Shown: piece after piece, positions 62,745-64,000 of the stretch
Numbering within the stretch: the stretch's first letter is position 1
How the letters are laid out: every line of letters begins with the position of its first letter
Source of the DNA: Arthrobacter sp. B0490
Lineage (GTDB): Bacteria; Actinomycetota; Actinomycetes; Actinomycetales; Micrococcaceae
DNA length: 64,000 bases
Direction: 5' to 3'
Assembly (NCBI RefSeq): GCF_002929355.1
Contig: NZ_PJIR01000007.1
Location: 1 to 64,000, forward strand
Notes under the pieces: model-generated
What the model was told of the DNA's origin: nothing
Seen by the model: the letters and a program-made list of their open reading frames with translations, nothing else
The model's database searches: none
Program-made: the position numbers and the translations under genes

Positions 62745-63080
62745 TCAGCGCTGGGCGGCGCGGTAGGCCTCGACGATCTCGCTGTTGACGCGCCCGCGGG
62801 AGGAGACGTCGTAGCCGTTCTCCCTCGCCCACTCGCGGATCTGGGCGGCCTCCTGGTTACGGGATGCAGCCGGCGCACCCGCGGTGGTCGACCGCTGCTT
62901 CGACTGGTTGCTGCGGCGTGCGGCACCCACGTAGTCGCCGAGTGCGGCACGGAGTTCCGAGGCGTGCGCCTCGGAGAGGTCGATCTCGTACTGCACGCCG
63001 TCCAGGCCGAATCGCACGGTCTCGTCGGCCTCGCCGCCGTCGATGTCATCGATGAGAATGATCTTTACTTTCTGCGCCAC
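62745..63080 (-). CDS. lsr2: nucleoid-associated protein Lsr2
   Basis: 111 aa. N-terminal dimerisation domain (MAQKVKIILIDDIDGGEADE, TVRFGLDGVQYEIDLSE) and C-terminal DNA-binding domain with REWARENGYDVSSRGRVNSE, whose RGR is the AT-hook-like minor-groove contact. It silences AT-rich and foreign DNA, the actinobacterial counterpart of H-NS. Located between a small membrane protein gene and clpC. Confidence 0.96.
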   Translation of the reverse strand: MAQKVKIILIDDIDGGEADETVRFGLDGVQYEIDLSEAHASELRAALGDYVGAARRSNQSKQRSTTAGAPAASRNQEAAQIREWARENGYDVSSRGRVNSEIVEAYRAAQR

Positions 63081-63163
63081 AATGATCTCCTACTTTTTTC
63101 CTCGATATCGATGTCCCCAGAACGATTATGGGCCACAATTCAATCGAGGTCAAAGAAGGAGAT

Positions 63164-63361
63164 TCAGCCGGGGTTTATTTCCTGATCGCCTTTTTTATCG
63201 TCGCCTGATTCCCTGCGGCGCGCGTCCTCGGCGTCCTGCAATTCCTCGGCATGCGCCATCGCCTCCCGCTCCGCGCGGTCCGCGTTGAATATGGCCTTGA
63301 TCACGAAGTAGAACAGGACGGCCAGACAGGCGGACGGCAGCAGTACTGCGACATATTCCAT
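63164..63361 (-). CDS. small single-pass membrane protein, hypothetical
   Basis: 65 aa: one N-terminal helix (YVAVLLPSACLAVLFYFVIK) followed by a strongly charged helical tail rich in Glu, Asp, Arg and Lys. It sits 2 nt after the lysS stop on the same strand, so it is probably co-transcribed with lysS. This gene is a regular lysS neighbour in Arthrobacter-like genomes; function unknown. Confidence 0.7.
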   Translation of the reverse strand: MEYVAVLLPSACLAVLFYFVIKAIFNADRAEREAMAHAEELQDAEDARRRESGDDKKGDQEINPG

Positions 63362-63363
63362 GG

Positions 63364-64000
63364 CTACTGGCCTGCCTCGGGCTTGAGAATGGGGAAGAGT
63401 ATGGACTCGCGAATTCCGACGTTCGTGAAAAGCATCACGAGCCTGTCGATTCCGAGCCCGATCCCGCCCATGGGCGGAGCACCGTATTCGAGGGCCCGGA
63501 GGAAATCCTCGTCGAGCTGCATGGCCTCGTCGTCACCCGCGGCCGCCTGCCGCGACTGCTCCGTCAGCCGCTCGCGCTGGATGACGGGGTCGATGAGCTC
63601 GGAGAATGCCGTGCCGCGTTCCATCCCGCCGATGATGAGGTCCCAGGCCTCGATGAGCTGCGGGTCCTCGCGGTGGGGCCGCGCGAGGGGCTGGGCCGAC
63701 GGGGGGTAGTCGTAGACGAAGGTCGGCTGGAGGAGCGTCGGCTCGACGATCTCGGAGAACAGCTCGAGGACCACCTTCTCCGCACCCCACGCCGGGTTGA
63801 GCTGGACCTCGTGGCGCTCCGCGATGATCCGGAGTTCCTCCACTGCGGTGTCCGGGGTGATGTCCTGTCCCACGGCGGTCGAGAGGCCCGGGTACACGCC
63901 GAGCCACGCCCAGTCGCCGTCGAGGTCGATCGTGCCCTTCGCCGTCTCGATGGTGCGGGAGCCGAGGAGGTCCGCGCAGGCGAGGATCATCTCCTTCATG
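63364..64000 (-). CDS. lysS: lysine-tRNA ligase, class II (C-terminal part)
   Basis: The last about 211 residues of LysS; the gene continues past the window's right end. The class II core is visible: [58 protein letters not shown] and motif 3 [17 protein letters not shown] with the ATP-binding Arg, ending [12 protein letters not shown]. It charges tRNA-Lys; a tRNA-Lys gene is at 41328-41404. Confidence 0.95.
   Translation of the reverse strand, partial: MKEMILACADLLGSRTIETAKGTIDLDGDWAWLGVYPGLSTAVGQDITPDTAVEELRIIAERHEVQLNPAWGAEKVVLELFSEIVEPTLLQPTFVYDYPPSAQPLARPHREDPQLIEAWDLIIGGMERGTAFSELIDPVIQRERLTEQSRQAAAGDDEAMQLDEDFLRALEYGAPPMGGIGLGIDRLVMLFTNVGIRESILFPILKPEAGQ

Overview
The window is uniformly very GC-rich, has many GTG starts, and carries actinobacterial marker genes: lsr2, disA, DUF4193, DUF6458, a ClgR-type box, a DtxR/IdeR-type box and a single-domain GNAT N-acetylglutamate synthase. 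Gene content and order (lysS - small membrane protein - lsr2 - clpC; pta-ackA; radA-disA-mutY) fit a Micrococcaceae chromosome, most likely Arthrobacter or a close relative. The genus is an inference; the phylum is secure. I see no rRNA, insertion sequence, prophage or CRISPR array, so this is chromosomal backbone with a few accessory islands.

Layout. 1-4303: tail of a DUF4383 membrane protein, then an iron/siderophore ABC operon (ATPase, lipoprotein, fused double permease) behind an IdeR-like palindrome. 4400-12343: VOC protein, DUF2382 stress protein, LtrA, a small membrane protein, GlxA-type regulator, AEC transporter, alpha/beta hydrolase, DUF4193, SDR and AlkA-like glycosylase. 12340-15915: PucR-type regulator divergent from a ferredoxin reductase plus acyl-CoA desaturase pair. 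16001-20292: ArsR/SRPBCC pair and pta-ackA. 20363-25500: an orphan YcaO protein with a NodB-like partner, YnfA, AzlCD and a zinc alcohol dehydrogenase. 25549-31493: GH15 enzyme, GDPD, DUF445 and several small or conserved membrane proteins. 31671-35900: fructose regulator, 1-phosphofructokinase, PTS EIIABC and HPr. 36169-37622: an unusual operon of a duplicated-HTH protein and a polytopic membrane protein, framed by large inverted repeats. 37775-41404: small hypothetical proteins, a secreted phosphatase/nuclease-like protein, a frameshifted ZIP transporter and tRNA-Lys. 41549-48333: two phosphate uptake systems facing each other, DUF47-Pit and PstSCAB. 48557-54426: FUSC-like protein, RadA, DisA, an anchored protein and MutY. 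54449-56855: dihydroxyacetone kinase DhaKLM with an HPr domain built into DhaM. 57092-64000: CsbD, N-acetylglutamate synthase, S9 peptidase, ClpC, Lsr2, a small membrane protein and the 3' part of lysS.

How it works together. The window combines nutrient acquisition (iron, phosphate by low- and high-affinity routes, fructose, dihydroxyacetone), overflow carbon metabolism (Pta-AckA), DNA repair and signalling (RadA, DisA, MutY, AlkA) and stress proteins (DUF2382, CsbD, GlsB-like, ClpC). Several start codons lie 6-7 nt after a -10-like hexamer (often xAGACT) and have no good Shine-Dalgarno, which suggests leaderless transcription. The least explained parts are the YcaO/NodB-like pair at 20363-22760 and the duplicated-HTH/membrane operon at 36169-37622.
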